From: Isoetes taiwanensis
Taxonomy: Eukaryota; Streptophyta; Lycopodiopsida; Isoetales; Isoetaceae
Direction of reading: 5' to 3'
DNA: 64,000 nucleotides
Assembly: GCA_021234155.1 (NCBI GenBank)
Contig: JAJEKV010000006.1
Location: 930,001-994,000 of the forward strand
Part shown: in pieces, positions 1 through 11,994 of the stretch
Position numbering within the stretch: the stretch's first letter is position 1
Layout of the letters: each line of letters begins with the position of its first letter
Notes under the pieces: model-generated
The model's database searches: none
Seen by the model: the letters and a program-made list of their open reading frames with translations, nothing else
What the model was told of the DNA's origin: nothing
Made by a program: the position numbers and the translations under genes

Positions 1-1744
1 TGGCGACATTTATTTTAAAGAATGTTGATTAAAAGTTTTTAACCGATGAAAGAGACTGTTCTGCTTTTTACTCGAATGGATCTAAGATCTTTCCCTAAAT
101 TCTGCCGCTTTTACCTCCAATTCTGCTATTCTTTCCTACAATTCTATTGTTTTTGTCCGCCTGGATGTCTTCTAACCTGCCTTCACGTTATGCCAAAGAT
201 TCCTTACCTGCAATTCCGAGCTATCAAGTTTGCCTCCATGCTCGATGCGTCAGCACAGTTTCCAATCCAGAATTGTAGGAAGGAGACTTTCCCTTATACA
301 AGAAAAGGTTGACGAAGCTTAACATGGGTCTCCAAATTGAAGCCTGATGCCTTCACTACCTGAGCTATTGCCACTTTCTTTGCTATTTTCTGAAACTCTG
401 GCTGCTGATATCTACTCTGTTATCTGCTTCTGCCTTTTATAAGCTACCTAGTGGAGGTCGCCATCCCACACGAATCCGAGTCTACATAAGTGATGACAAA
501 ATTGGCTAGTGTTCTTGTCCATACTCTACATTAAACTTTGGAATATTATCCGCTTGATTCTCTAAAGTATGGTATATTACCCGCTTGATTCTCCAAAGTA
601 GCATGTTACTAGCAATAAATCAAAATATGCCACTTCTAAGACCAATATATATTGAAACACTTCCCCTTAGATTCCAAAGCCATTATTCCATTCCAATCCA
701 TATAATGCATTCATCGACTTTAGTATGCTGGCTATCCTAGGGTGAACCTTGTCTTAACCTAGGATGCTTTCTAAGTACGACCTAGAGTATTAGACTATGG
801 TAGAACCCCACCTTACTCCTAAGAAAAAAAGAGAAAGAACTAGCAAAAGATACACTAGAAAGCTTTGGCAAAGTAGAATTTGTTAGGCATTTATACTTTA
901 TGGCATTGGACTAGTGCCTGGCAAATTACTTTTTTTTTTGTAAATTATTACACATTTAGATAGTTGTTAATATCGGGTTAGTTAATGATTAATACTGGGT
1001 TAGTTTGTTATAATGTTAATGCTGTGAAATTGAGTATCTTGTATCTTGTGTTCCCATTGGTTTATACCTAATTAAGCATATAATTTCATTTATACATGGT
1101 CTATATAGGTATGGTAGATGTCATTATATCTATTTGTCAAATTCCATATTTATTTGTAGCTGCATTTCTTTCATTTGTTTGAGCATTCTGGAGGAGAGGA
1201 CTTCGCAATTGTGGCCACTTCACATTTTTCTTCAGCGTGGTACTTGTATTGCCAGGAATATCCTCCTTATTCTTGGGCAGCAACAACTTAGGATTAGACT
1301 CTGTAGCCTTTGTATTAATTGGCGCCGCGTTAATCCCTCCATCTTTAAGGGTGGTGGATCGTCAATGGGGCATGGCCCCTTATGGATCATACCCACATGG
1401 TGCAGATCCAACGACTGCGATTTCATGGTGTACTTTTCTCCATTTTTTAGGCTCTATTTTGACCCAAAAGCCCTTTTAATAAGAGAGGCAAAATTTTAAC
1501 GGACCAAATGCATTTGAGAGGGCTCATCAAGAGCTTCAAAATGAATATATAGATGCCCTACTTTGAAATTTTGATGCCAGAAGGCCTATGGTGCACCATT
1601 AGGGGCAAAAAAAGAGCCCACTTTGAAGCTTTGTATCTCACCAATGAAGGCTCCAAACAGGGCAATTTTTAGGGCTCCATGCAGATCTAATGCTGAGCCA
1701 CTTGATTCTGAGCGATGAATGGCCATCATCGGCTTTCTTCCAAA
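1..1744. other. No recognised gene
   Basis: I see no convincing coding region here. Short open frames at 46-312 and 1134-1499 have no recognisable motif and look like chance. The composition is AT-rich and non-coding. The stretch probably consists of decayed repeats upstream of the LINE remnant that becomes readable at about 1745. Confidence 0.5.
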
Positions 1745-2498
1745 ACGATGCATTCTGAACAATGTTGCTGCTGCTTACGAGGGAATCTATTGGACACGTA
1801 AGCAAAACCTTCCAGTTGTATAGCTTACGCTTGATTTCGAACAAAGGCTTATGGCAGTGTTAGCTGGGAATTCATGCGTCGATGTATGCTAAGATTGGGA
1901 TTTGGGGAACAATTCACATCAGATATTATGAAGCTACATGTCTCTGCTCGGATGATATGATCCATGCTGAGACAGCAAATGCCTTCTCACTCAGCCGTGG
2001 TATTCGGCAGGGATGCCCTTTAGCACCACTACTTTTCACAATTGTCGCAAAGTCGCAGTTATTCACCGTTGCAACCTCAGAGGGACTTCTTCACGGTCTT
2101 GCAATGGAGGATGACACACAAGAGGTTTGCAATCAATATGCAGATGATATGTTCCTCTTCCTAGTCGCTAATGTTGAGAATCTTGCAGCTGCCAAATTGC
2201 TCTTAGACACTTTTTCACTGGCTTCTGGTGTCCTTGTGGGGTGGCAGAAGTATACAGCTTTATGGACATTGGATAATCCGACTCTGGCGTGTGTTCATGA
2301 TTATCCATAGAAATTACTTGCGCATGGACAGGCCATCAAGTTGTTGGGGATTCCAGTTAGCATCTATGTTACTATGGGAGCTGCATGGGAGGAGATCACT
2401 AAGGGTTTGGAGAAGCACTTGTCTTGGTGGTCCACCGCAAAGTTGTCTCTTGCGGGTCACATTACAGTGATCAAGTCAGTCCTTAGTAGTACCCATGT
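1745..2498 (+). mobile_element. LINE-A remnant, reverse-transcriptase part (left piece)
   Basis: The plus strand encodes broken non-LTR reverse transcriptase. Readable segments are NVAAAYEGIYW near 1757, the palm motif GIRQGCPLAPLLF near 2005, the catalytic box NQYADD near 2135, and a thumb-like stretch ending LSLAGHITVIKSVLSSTHV near 2490. The same segments occur in order in the minus-strand LINE at 43.2-52.8 kb, so both belong to one family, called LINE-A here. Stops and frameshifts make it a pseudogene. The coding sequence breaks at 2498 and resumes at 5424, where another element was inserted. Confidence 0.85.
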
Positions 2499-5423
2499 TG
2501 TAACGAACCTAGTGGCTTGCCTTGTGTCAGTATCGGATTGTGTAAGATCATTGTTGATATGCTTCCATGGGTGTGTTGGGGCGGCATTTAAATCTACAAA
2601 AATACTTTAGCTAAGGTTATTTAAAACCTTATTAGGTTAAATTCAAAAGAGTGAGCACCGTAAAATAGGGGAGAAAGGATCAGGTTTGTGGATATTACGG
2701 AACCATGCTAAAATCTAGCATCCAGCATGTCGGATGGGCACCTGGCAGTGGGGATGGATTATCAGGTGTAGATCTGATCCCCTGAGCAAGCATATAAGAA
2801 GCAGAAGGAGTTGGCCAGATGGTGGAAGGAGGAGAAAAGAGAAGCGGATTGGAGCCTGAGCAAATTGGCGGCTGAGCAAGAAGAAAGAGTCCCAAAGCCA
2901 AGAATTCAGGTGGGGATTTGAGCTTGAGTCTGTTCCGGTTAGAGTTCTAAAAGAGTGCCGAAATTAAGAAAAACTTAAACAAGGAAGGAACGAGTTCGTG
3001 TCAGATTTTGGAGGCCTCTTTTAATTTATCTTGAATCCAACCCCAGCCTATAACCGGCCCTGTAGCTAGGTCAATTCATCCGGTTCCATGTAGGAAATCG
3101 ACCCTGATAAGGTTTTCGGCCCAACCCTGTGCGATTCCAAGCTATTCCAGTCGCTTTTGTTTTGCTTGCCAGTCGATTCCCACAGCTTTGGGCTTAAACT
3201 GAGGCTATGGCTTGAGCTAAAAAGCCGAGTCTATTCTGCACTTCTGAGCCCTGTGCAATCCGGCAGTTGAGTCTTGGAGAGTTGGCCTCCTTGGGCAAGT
3301 GCTTTGTTCTGCCCTTGCCTTTAAAATACCGAGCTCCCTGGTGCTGGAAATTGGCCTGATACCGTTGTTTCATGGAAACGCAATTCTGTTGTTGCCGATC
3401 TCAGCTGAGACTTGGGGTTTCTTTTGCTCCAAATTTGAATGCTAAAACTTTAGACGAACCCAATACCTTTGAGTGCTGAGTCTGGCATGCTGGAACCTGT
3501 GAAATAGGACAACCCGACCATGGATTCCTTATAATTTCGGCCTCAAGGTTTTTGTACTGCCATGCTCCTGGAAATCCGATTCTGCCTTCTGAAGATCCGA
3601 TTCTGCTGTGCTGGGATTTAACTTGATAGACTTCTCAGATGATCTCCTGAGCAAAGCCATTGGAACCCTTCTAAACCATCCGACCAAGTCTGTAACCTAG
3701 TGCCATCGTTTTACTTGATATGAGTTTATGCTTGCCAGGGGATACCAGGATTGGGTATCCCCGATATTTTAATAAATCCTATAGTTCCATGGTTTCGACC
3801 ATACCTGAATATTTATAAGGGTTCAAGAGGTGACCCATACTTGTTAGGACATTAAGCCATAGAATCTGGTATGAGGAACTATTAAAGTGGAATATGACAG
3901 ACCATGTTATGCTGGTCCATCCCTGTAGGTCTGGTCCAGTAGGAGCTAAGGCCAATTCATACCCAAGCTAACGAGTTGGCATTCTATAAAAATGGGAAAT
4001 AGACCTAGTTAGGGGTTTTAGTGGTGAGACTACTTAATTAAGTTATGACTCTAGGGTGAATGGTTTATGGGATGATCGTTCCGCTTTTAACGTGTATTTT
4101 GGGTTCTTTGTATTTCTATGCCTGGTATTGGATGATCTAGGCAGAATATACGTTGGGATATAATAATTGAGATTCTATAACATTAAAATGCATGGAATAT
4201 GGGACCATAGGGTTATTTGCTCCAGGGTTGTACCACTGTATGTGGCCTAGTTCAAGGAACCTTTAAGAATAGAGGCTAGCTTGATAACTGTATCATAGAA
4301 CGGTATATTACCAGGACTTTGTTGGAGTAGCATGTGGATTCTACGAGGTTGGAATAGATGGAGCATGAGTGTTGTGGTCTCTCTTGTTATGGATCTAATT
4401 ATGGTATTGCATGGAAGTTGTGGCTACTTATATGTTAAAGGATGTTTCATATTCTGCTTTGCGATTTGGGCTATATGATGCTGTCATTTAGTTATGGAAT
4501 ATCTTGGTCTGAGCCCTATTGTATTGCATTGTTCTGTAGTTGTTTTTGAAAGTAAGATGCATGGGGATTGTATGCCATCTCGTATTGGACCAGTCTGCAA
4601 GGTTATTGGTGACATTCTATGTTGCGAAGTCCTTGATGGATGGTGTTGCATCTTGCATTGCAAACGGACCATCTTCGGAGGGGTGGAATGGCCGTGAGAC
4701 TCCGCATCCGTGCCAGAGGGATAGACGGATGGCATGTTGCATTTACGGCCCACCTTCGGAGGGGTGGGCTGGCCGTGTAACTCCGCATCTGAGCCAGATG
4801 GCCTGACAGATGAGTTAAACCCTGTACGTACAGATGGAGAGAGTGGTCTCCTTGGGGTCGCAACCCAAGGATTACGCTTGGCATTTGTGAATACATACAT
4901 ACATACGATTGATGAGAATGAAAACATGCTTGTAGCCTGAGTTCTAACTAATGCAGGGGCGTAGTGGAGCAGGTAAAATTGTTGTTGTTCTTATCTTTGA
5001 TGGGTATGCTAGATTACTTTGTGGATGATGTTATACGCTAGATTGCTTTGTGGTTGTTGTTGTGGATGCTCCCGGAATGTTTCCTCCCCACTTAGTCCTT
5101 GTGGACTAACCCCCTTGTGTTGTTTGTGTATGTTTAAGACGGTACGTCCTGAGCTGAGAATGCAGTATTCGGATGGAGAGTCTAGGGATGAGGGTGCGAC
5201 AGCAGGAGCGCTTTCCAGAGTCATCCTCGGTGGCTTATAAGGAGGACTTGTTGAGCTAATAGGAGTTGTTAGCATGCCAAACTCAGATGAGCTTGGTCTT
5301 GTATGTAATTATCTGATCAATGGGACTATACTTTATTGAGCAAGTATACGATCTTGGATGTTTTAACTTAGATGTTAAACGTGTCGGTGCAACGGCCTAG
5401 GCCAAGGGGCTAGGTCCGTTTCA
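2499..5423. mobile_element. 2.9 kb LTR-type insertion, probably a solo LTR
   Basis: This block splits the LINE remnant. It starts TGTAACGAACCTAG and ends CTAGGTCCGTTTCA, giving TG...CA ends, and is flanked by a 5-bp direct repeat CATGT (2494-2498 and 5424-5428), the usual LTR-element target duplication. The two ends are imperfect inverted repeats (12 of the first 14 bases match). I find no gag or pol coding inside and no second copy of the 5' terminus, so a single long LTR left by LTR-LTR recombination fits best. A non-autonomous element with undetected LTRs is the alternative. Confidence 0.65.
4660..4803. repeat. Imperfect tandem duplication inside the putative solo LTR
   Basis: Two diverged units of about 80 bp follow each other. 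Both carry CTTCGGAGGGGTGG, then TGGCCGTG, then ACTCCGCATC, then GCCAGA. The first unit starts near 4668 and the second near 4749. It is a local duplication within the LTR-like insert, possibly part of a promoter or enhancer. Confidence 0.7.
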
Positions 5424-6795
5424 CATGTTTATATGGCATCCTTACTGCTAGCCCCACAGATCAGAGTATGTGAGCTCATTGCAATAGTTCGGAACTTTAT
5501 ATGGGCGGGTACTGAGGAAGATGTTGTGATTAAGGTGGCTTGGTCGAAGTACATCCTTCCAAAATGGGCACGTAGTCTGGGTATGATGGACTTCTTATTG
5601 CAGAGCAAAGTCCTTATTTCAAAGTTCATTTGGAGACTCCTAAATGGTGAAGATGACTCTCCTGGTTTACGCCTTCTTAGACAAGCTCTTGGTCACTGTA
5701 TCCCTCTAGGCAAGAAGGCTGTCAAACCAATCCTAGCTTAGGCATTATTTCAGACTCTGCAGCCTTTTCTAAGTGCTTCTCCATTTTCGTATGGCTTGTT
5801 GCCAATATGGGAGGCAGTCAAACATCTTTTCTGGCCATGTCCCTCCATCCACGCCCTATTGGAGCTCCATGGTGGTGGGCACCATTGTCTCCAGACCCCG
5901 CAGCACCTCCACTGGTAGCATCAATTCATCCCCTTACACAGAGACGATGGGTTCTTACAGGTGTTGTCTCTATTCAAGCATGGTATGAAGCGGGTTGCCT
6001 ACTGTCTTGGCCTAAATTTCAGGCAAAGTTCCTGCTCTCTCATTGGGATGTGTCTCTATGGGAGAATGTTGCAGAAAATTTGCCTTTTAAGTGCAAGTTG
6101 GTCTTGCTAAAAGGGTGCCATGGGACTGTCATGAAAATATTCACAGAAACAAGCACTTTGTTAGATCAGTATATCACCTTCTTTTAGTACCACGGCCCCT
6201 CCAGTTGCCAGATGTGTGGCACCTACAGGTTTCACAGCCCATTTTGTGTCTTACATGGCGATGGCTTTGGAATAGGTTGCTCCACCCTAAAGTCTTTGTA
6301 CTATGGTGGCAGGTTATCCACAGGTGTCTGCATGTTAATGCCTTCCGACATTGCTATGATCCTCGATCTGCAGTATGCCCGCTCTTCCTTTTAGACGTTG
6401 AGACTCTTGAGCACTGTCTCTTTGGTTGTCCAGAGGTTCAACCAGCTTGGTCCTGGCTACAAGATTAGTTTAACAGTACATTGGACTGCTGATGTACCCT
6501 CTTGGCGTCCTATACTAATGCATGGCCCCGAGCTAAACAGAAGGCATTCCATCTTGGTTCTGGCTGACAGCTTACGAGCGTTCCTCCCTTGAATAAAAAA
6601 TGATGGAATGCATATGGATGCAGTATCTTCGAATTGATTTTTATCGTTAGTCTCTTATTCTGGAGTAAGCACATTGTGCTCTAGACTCGTGCTCCTGTGG
6701 CATCTCTTTCTGCTTACACAGTTAGATGAGACATGTAAATTTTGTACTTTTTATATGATTAATAATCTTTTTGGCTTTCGTCCTTCAAAAAAAAA
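5424..6795 (+). mobile_element. LINE-A remnant, 3' part with poly(A)
   Basis: This continues the LINE interrupted at 2498. Readable segments are IVRNFIWAGTEEDVVIKVAWSKY (5485-5555), matching the equivalent stretch of the minus-strand LINE-A near 44.5 kb, and a C-terminal zinc-knuckle region with CPLFLLDVETLEHCLFGC near 6380. Stops and frameshifts are frequent. The element ends in TTCGTCCTTC followed by nine A residues at 6787-6795, the 3' terminus also seen in other LINE-A tails in the window. Confidence 0.85.
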
Positions 6796-8240
6796 TCATC
6801 GGTTCATCTTTTCCCTAAGTGAACCATTGATGATCCACCTCCCTTAAATTGAAAAACATTCTCCTTACCTCCCGACTGTTGATGAGTTATAGAGAGAATT
6901 TAAAATTATACATCCTGCTCTTTATTGTTATTCCCTTTAGGAATGCGCATGTTGGCTGGAATGGCAACTTAGATTCTAGGGCCTTAATGTGAAACATAAG
7001 TTTCTAGAGTGTTTGAAATGGATTTTGAAAACTCGCACTAATATGTCAGGCGACAGGCGTTCAATTTTAAACTAGCAAGCTATTTTGATAACTGACATTT
7101 GGTTTGGAGAGAAGCCAGATGTATATAATTGATATAGGATAAAATACCCTGCAAATGAGTCCACAGGCCACTATGTCTACAATAATCTCCCTATCAAACA
7201 TGATCAACAAGAAGTTGCCCTCTAATGCCTTTAAACAATTGATGTTTAGGCAAGTTTAGCTTCTTTAAATGTATTGATAGCCACGTGTCTAGCATGGGAA
7301 AATCCAAAAAGCCTCCTGTGAAGAAGCCTACAACTGAACATGAGGCCAGACTCTCCATAAATTTCACATGCACCTAGTGGTGGAGTTCCACCATTGGAAA
7401 ATCCTCATCTTCAACCATATAATCGCTATCGTCTTTGTATGTTCCACTGTCTTTGTTCTTTAGGGGCAAGGTCATATTCAATTCCTCAGGTAACCTGGTA
7501 CTTTTATTTTCCTTTTGAATATTGCTCTGAACCCATTATTAAAATCTAGACCGATTGACTATCTTAACTAAGTTTGGCCCTTTCCATGCTTCTCTGTTAT
7601 TTCCCAATGGCTTTCTCGTATTGCCCAGCCTTGCTTTCTCTTTAAGCCTATTATTCCTTTTTTTTTTCTACTCTGCCCATATTCATTTTCCTTGTTACCT
7701 TCCCTTATATTGTTGTGACATGCTTCTTCGTTCATGTGTAAAGAAATCTCAGAATGAAAATAGAGAGACAACAACAGACCCCAACACTTCTGATTTCTAT
7801 TTTTGTAGTGCACTCACACAATTGATCGAATGAAATCCTTCCTTTATTCTTGGAGATGCACTTAGTCGTACAGAATTCCTGTGTGTTTCTAGTGATTATG
7901 GCTTCCACTAGTGCAGTGGATTTTTGCCTCATCTATGCCAGTTTATCACAGGTCCTCATCTTTGACAATGTTTTTTTGCAATGTGCATTCCCGCTACTCT
8001 TTTCTCTATTCCTGATCTTTGGTTGTAAATTACTTCTCCAGGAATTGGGGCCTTTGGTCCCAATAACTGAGTTAATATATACTGCATTCTGTCAATGACC
8101 TTAGAGCCACCAAACAACCTCACTAAAGTTTTTGATGCTTTGACTGCTGCTTGAGCAGTCATTTGAATGACAGTCTCCTCTCCCACTGCTGTGGGTGCAA
8201 GTATTCTCCTTGCCGGATCTGCCAGATCCAATTGGTAGGG
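6796..8240. other. No recognised gene
   Basis: Nothing here can be assigned. A minus-strand open frame at 7956-8246 (96 codons, containing VIQMTAQAAVKASKTLVRLF) has protein-like composition and runs up to the adjacent LTR. I do not recognise it and cannot tell whether it is coding. Confidence 0.4.
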
Positions 8241-8435
8241 TGACAAGAAAACTGAACGGATAGATATATATAGAGATGGCTGGTTGGAAAAGCCTTAGCC
8301 GTGGTACATACATATATGCTTGGAAAGAGGCAGAGACACAGGCTAATAGATACGACTAATGGCTCTAGGCCACGTAGGCAGATTGCCAAGATGGCAATCC
8401 ACCTGGCGATGTATATGCAGAGGGTTCATATCTCA
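8241..8435 (-). repeat. 3' LTR of the Copia-derived element
   Basis: This is a direct repeat of 9516-9716. Shared landmarks are the TGACAAGAAAA terminus, AGATATATATAG, GGTTGGAAAAGCC against TGTTGGAAAAGCC, and ACATACATATATGC. The copies differ at many positions, so the insertion is not recent. Confidence 0.8.
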
Positions 8436-8549
8436 ACACTCCCACTGCCTCAAACACACATGGTCAGACCATAAATGTGCACTATGAGCCACTTAGTAGC
8501 CACTCAGCACATAGACCACCACCCAGTAGTTATACGTAGAGTTCCCACT

Positions 8550-9260
8550 TCATCTAGAATAGTCTAGACGAATGTTTAACTCCAGAATCCTCACGTCCTC
8601 TCTTCTTCTTTTCTGGAAATACTGCAAACACATGGCCAGGCTTCTTGCAATAATAATAAATTCTTTCTCTTCTGGACTGATTTCGAGCAATGGATGCAGA
8701 TTCAAATGACCCTTCTTTTGTTTTCTGTCTGACATCCTTCTTAAGTAGATCTTCGATGGCATCTTGAGGCTTCAAGATCCTGTTGCTTAATAGATTGAAA
8801 GATAAAGTATCATAAATTTTTGGTAACTTGTCCCATAAGTACAGTTACTCCTCCATCATCTCCTATTGGAGACCCAATTGCAGCTAGCTACTGTTGCACT
8901 GCATTATATTTGCTTACATATTGCACAACAGTTAGTCCAATGAGCCTTAGACCCAATAGTTTACTATGCAAAAATACCATTGTGGATTTTCTCTTGTCCC
9001 CATATATGCTTTCAAGAAATGCCCACATAATTTGAGCAGTATGATGGGATAGAACAATGGGTGCCAAATTATCACTGAATAAGAGCTCTGCTCTGGCATC
9101 TCATTGCTCCCACTTAGATACAGCATCAGCATCGACTGGTCTAGGTTCAGTTCCATCTACAAGGTTAAGATCTTTCTAACAATAATGAATTAATCCTGGT
9201 CTTTCAAATGTAAAACCTTTCACCATCAAACTTCTCAATGCTTGCTGGAGATAGTACATG
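8550..9260 (-). pseudogene. Copia-type gag remnant
   Basis: Read on the minus strand with frameshifts and stops, this resembles the UBN2-type gag of Copia elements. Readable pieces include LVDGTEPRPVDADAVSKWEQ near 9155, then a stretch with IMWAFLESIYGDKRKSTMVF near 9030, and a zinc-knuckle-like YYCKKPGHVFAVFPEKKKR near 8640. The knuckle is degenerate: the last cysteine of CX2CX4HX4C is missing and the first is replaced. It lies between the two LTRs in the expected position and orientation. Confidence 0.7.
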
Positions 9261-9502
9261 GTAGATCGTAGGATAAAGCCATAAGTTTTCTTCACAAAGA
9301 TTAGTTTACACTCAGGTAATTTTTCCAACCCTCTAATCCACTCAGGTAATTTTCCCTATCCATAATCCACGACAATTCTCTAAGGAGTTGCTCACTTTTA
9401 AAGAGGAAACCCGAAATTGATGCTCCAACTGAAACCCTAAAGTTTGGTTGCAGAATCTGATGCACAGGTCTCAGACTGGATAACTTCCAAGATTGGCCTG
9501 AA

Positions 9503-9515
9503 GGCTATGATACCA
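9503..9515 (-). other. Primer-binding site (tRNA-iMet-like)
   Basis: On the minus strand TGGTATCATAGCC follows the LTR terminus TTCTTGTCA without a gap. It differs by one base from the common Copia primer-binding sequence TGGTATCAGAGC. This fixes the element's orientation. Confidence 0.75.
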
Positions 9516-9716
9516 TGACAAGAAAATTGAACTGATAGATATATATAGTGATGGCTTGTTGGAAAAGCCCCAGCCATGGCACATACATATATGCCTGGAA
9601 GAGGCAGAGACAATGACATGGACTATCATGCATGACTAATGACTCTAGACCATGTAGGCACATTGTCAAGATGGCAATCCACATGGCGATATATATATGC
9701 AAAGCTCCATATCTCA
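9516..9716 (-). repeat. 5' LTR of the Copia-derived element
   Basis: This is the partner of the repeat at 8241-8435. It is the upstream LTR on the minus strand because the primer-binding site abuts it at 9515. Confidence 0.8.
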
Positions 9717-10868
9717 GTATAGGGGGGCCAGGGCTCTCAATGTTCGCTACATGAGATTTGCCTCCTTTCAGGTTCCATTTGCGGACTGATTACTAAAAGC
9801 GACAAAATCAGGGGGTGATTTTCTCAGAGCTGATTGAGCCTCTGAGGTCTTGCTGCAGACTAGTTTCTCGCTTGCTAAATCTGGTGAGGATTTTGCGCCT
9901 CCGTTAATCCTTCTTGCTACATCAGTTCCTCCTGCTATTGTGTTTACACTGCTGCAAGAAGCAGCAGTTGACTTGGTGCTTGTGATGCCTAGGTGGAGGG
10001 CCCCCCTCAAAATACTATCTCAGGTTTGGATCTGGATCCAGATCCCCCTCCTCCTCCTCCTCATTCATTCCTCCTCTCGCTAATACCAGCATATTAAAGA
10101 TACAAAGAACAATCTCTTTTCTACAGAAGAATATGATAGACCAATTTAAACACAAATTGGTCAGAGGGGTTATATACAAGTCCATAAAAAATGGTTGAGA
10201 GGGGTAAAAAGAGATGCTAAGCTGTTTGTCATTTTTGTTCCAAGATTCTGGTTGTAATAATCTTATGTGCAAATATTCGTAATAGATCTTTGTCTAGTAT
10301 GATTTTGCTCATTAATTGGTGTCTATTTTAGATTCAAATAAGAAACATAGATTGTGCCGCAAACCAAGAATTGTTGTTGATTATAAATCAAGAAACATGG
10401 ATTGTAATTGTGCCACAAGTCAAAAGTTAGTGAAGGAATTAGATATTTACTTCAAAGACAAGAGAAATTTCGAAACAAGGCGGAATAAAATCATGCAACC
10501 CATTGCCAGTTTCAGTTTAATTTTGAGCCATATTTATTTTAGAACTGGCTTTAATAATATTCTGTAATATTTGAAGCATAATTTAAAAGTAACAAAAACT
10601 AGATCTCTGCCATGAATATGTAGCATTATAACAGGGGGTTTTTTTTGTGATTTTATACGTTTTTTGGCATGGTTTTCATATGATTTCATGGGCGTATTGC
10701 ACGAGGCATACTAATCAGTACATCTAGAGTGCACCAAGTTTTTGCATGCAATTTGTGCAATTTTTGTTTCATCCTCCTCAATGGTTAAGATCAGAGGGTT
10801 TACAAAGAAAGCCCTCTTTTAATTCAAAAAGATCCAAGGGCTTATAATCAAAGCCCTTTTCTCATTTA
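9717..10868. other. No recognised gene; contains a dispersed repeat
   Basis: No open frame here shows a known motif. A minus-strand frame at 9768-10010 is open but unassigned. The segment 10620-10745 (AACAGGGGG, then GGCATGGTTTTCATATGATTT, then GAGGCATACTAATC) recurs at 31447-31560 and is a dispersed repeat. Confidence 0.5.
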
Positions 10869-11240
10869 GTGTGCTTGTGTTTGAGCATCCCATGCAGTCC
10901 CCTTTGCTCTTACACTCGGGTGCTTGTTTTGGACCAGGATTGCCATCTGCTGTTTCAGCGGTTATTCTTCAAGGATACTACCCGCAGGAGGGGTTTCATC
11001 TTCAGGAGCTTTTCAGGGGCTGCATTGTTATTTCAAAGTGGTGTTTTTGATGTAAAACAAGCACAAATTGATGAAAAAGGTCATGGCAAAGAGGTAGCAA
11101 CAGTGATCTTGTTAGGGTGGCTTGATCCAAGCGAAGCATCTCAAGAAATATGCAGATTGGTACAATGCCGGAGGAATCAATCTTTGTTACTTTTTGTGCT
11201 TCCTATGAGCGGCCGTAAACAAAGTTGATTGGTTGTTTTG
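10869..11240 (+). pseudogene. TMEM53/DUF829-like N-terminal fragment, frameshifted
   Basis: The frame starting at 10869 reads GKEVATVILLGWLD near 11090-11130. After a one-base shift the neighbouring frame reads KHLKKYADWYNAGGIN near 11139-11186. Together these match the N-terminal beta-strand and following helix of the plant TMEM53/DUF829 family (typically VVLLGWLGAKxKHLxxYxxWY). The family comprises alpha/beta-hydrolase-like proteins of poorly known function. The frame change lies around 11130. No downstream exon of the family is visible, so this is probably a pseudogene or a captured gene fragment. An intact gene with a sequencing error is less likely. Confidence 0.55.
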
Positions 11241-11994
11241 GGAGGTCGCAGGGTCTCCGGAGTCGGATTTGGAAAAATCGGGGTTTTCTTCCACTGAATC
11301 ATCCGTAATAGCTTTATTTTATGATGTTAGGTGCATAACCGGTCGAAATTGAGAAGCGGCTTGTCTGTTATGCTTGGTTAATGGATTAGGTCGGATTCTC
11401 TAATAAGCTTTTGGGAATAAAACCAAGAAGCTGCGGATTTAGGCTAAATTTAGGTTGCATGTGATTAATTTATCGTTGATGCGTTAGTTTGTTGCCATTC
11501 TTCCGTCAAGACCATACCATACGAGGAGCAAACAAGGCAAATAAAAAGAGTGGAAGAAGCTTTACGCATTCTTTGAGGTATATAATTGTTTGACACGGTT
11601 ATTCATTTTTCTAATCACGGGTTCTTGGGCTATAACTTTCTACTTCTTCTATTGATCTGTGATGCTTGGTGAGCGGAAAATTTCGCCGCTAAAAGCGCAA
11701 GAGTTGTTTAAGCCTTAAACTTTAAGGTGGTAAACTTGTGTCCTTCTATTTTTCTCGTCTTAACAAAAGCGGTTAAAATCGTAAGAAAAGGCAATAACAT
11801 ATTTTTACATCACAGGCCTATAATGCACGGTTACCACCTTTGGGCAAATGAGTCGGAGGCAAACCAAAGTGGCAAGTAAGCTTGTATTTTTTGTTCTTGG
11901 CTTTGTTCTATTCTTACTAAATCATTGTGGGATCACTTGACTGAATTTGGTTCTTAAACAGTTAATTAATTTATATGCTTCTTTCCTATTGAAG

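Larger units (their letters stand above)
8241..9716 (-). mobile_element. Short Copia-derived LTR element with gag remnant
   Basis: Two direct repeats of about 200 bp, 8241-8435 and 9516-9716, bracket 1.08 kb of internal DNA. Read on the minus strand each repeat begins TGAGATATG and ends TTCTTGTCA. Directly after the right-hand (5') LTR on that strand comes TGGTATCATAGCC, close to the initiator-methionine tRNA primer-binding site typical of Copia elements. A purine-rich GAGGCAGTGGGAGTG precedes the left-hand (3') LTR, as a polypurine tract should. The internal part holds a broken gag and no polymerase, so the element is non-autonomous, TRIM-like in size. I could not confirm an exact target duplication. 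Confidence 0.8.

Noticed and set aside
1134-1499. A 121-codon plus-strand frame
   Set aside because: There are overlapping frames on both strands of equal quality, no motif, and it lies in repeat-like DNA.
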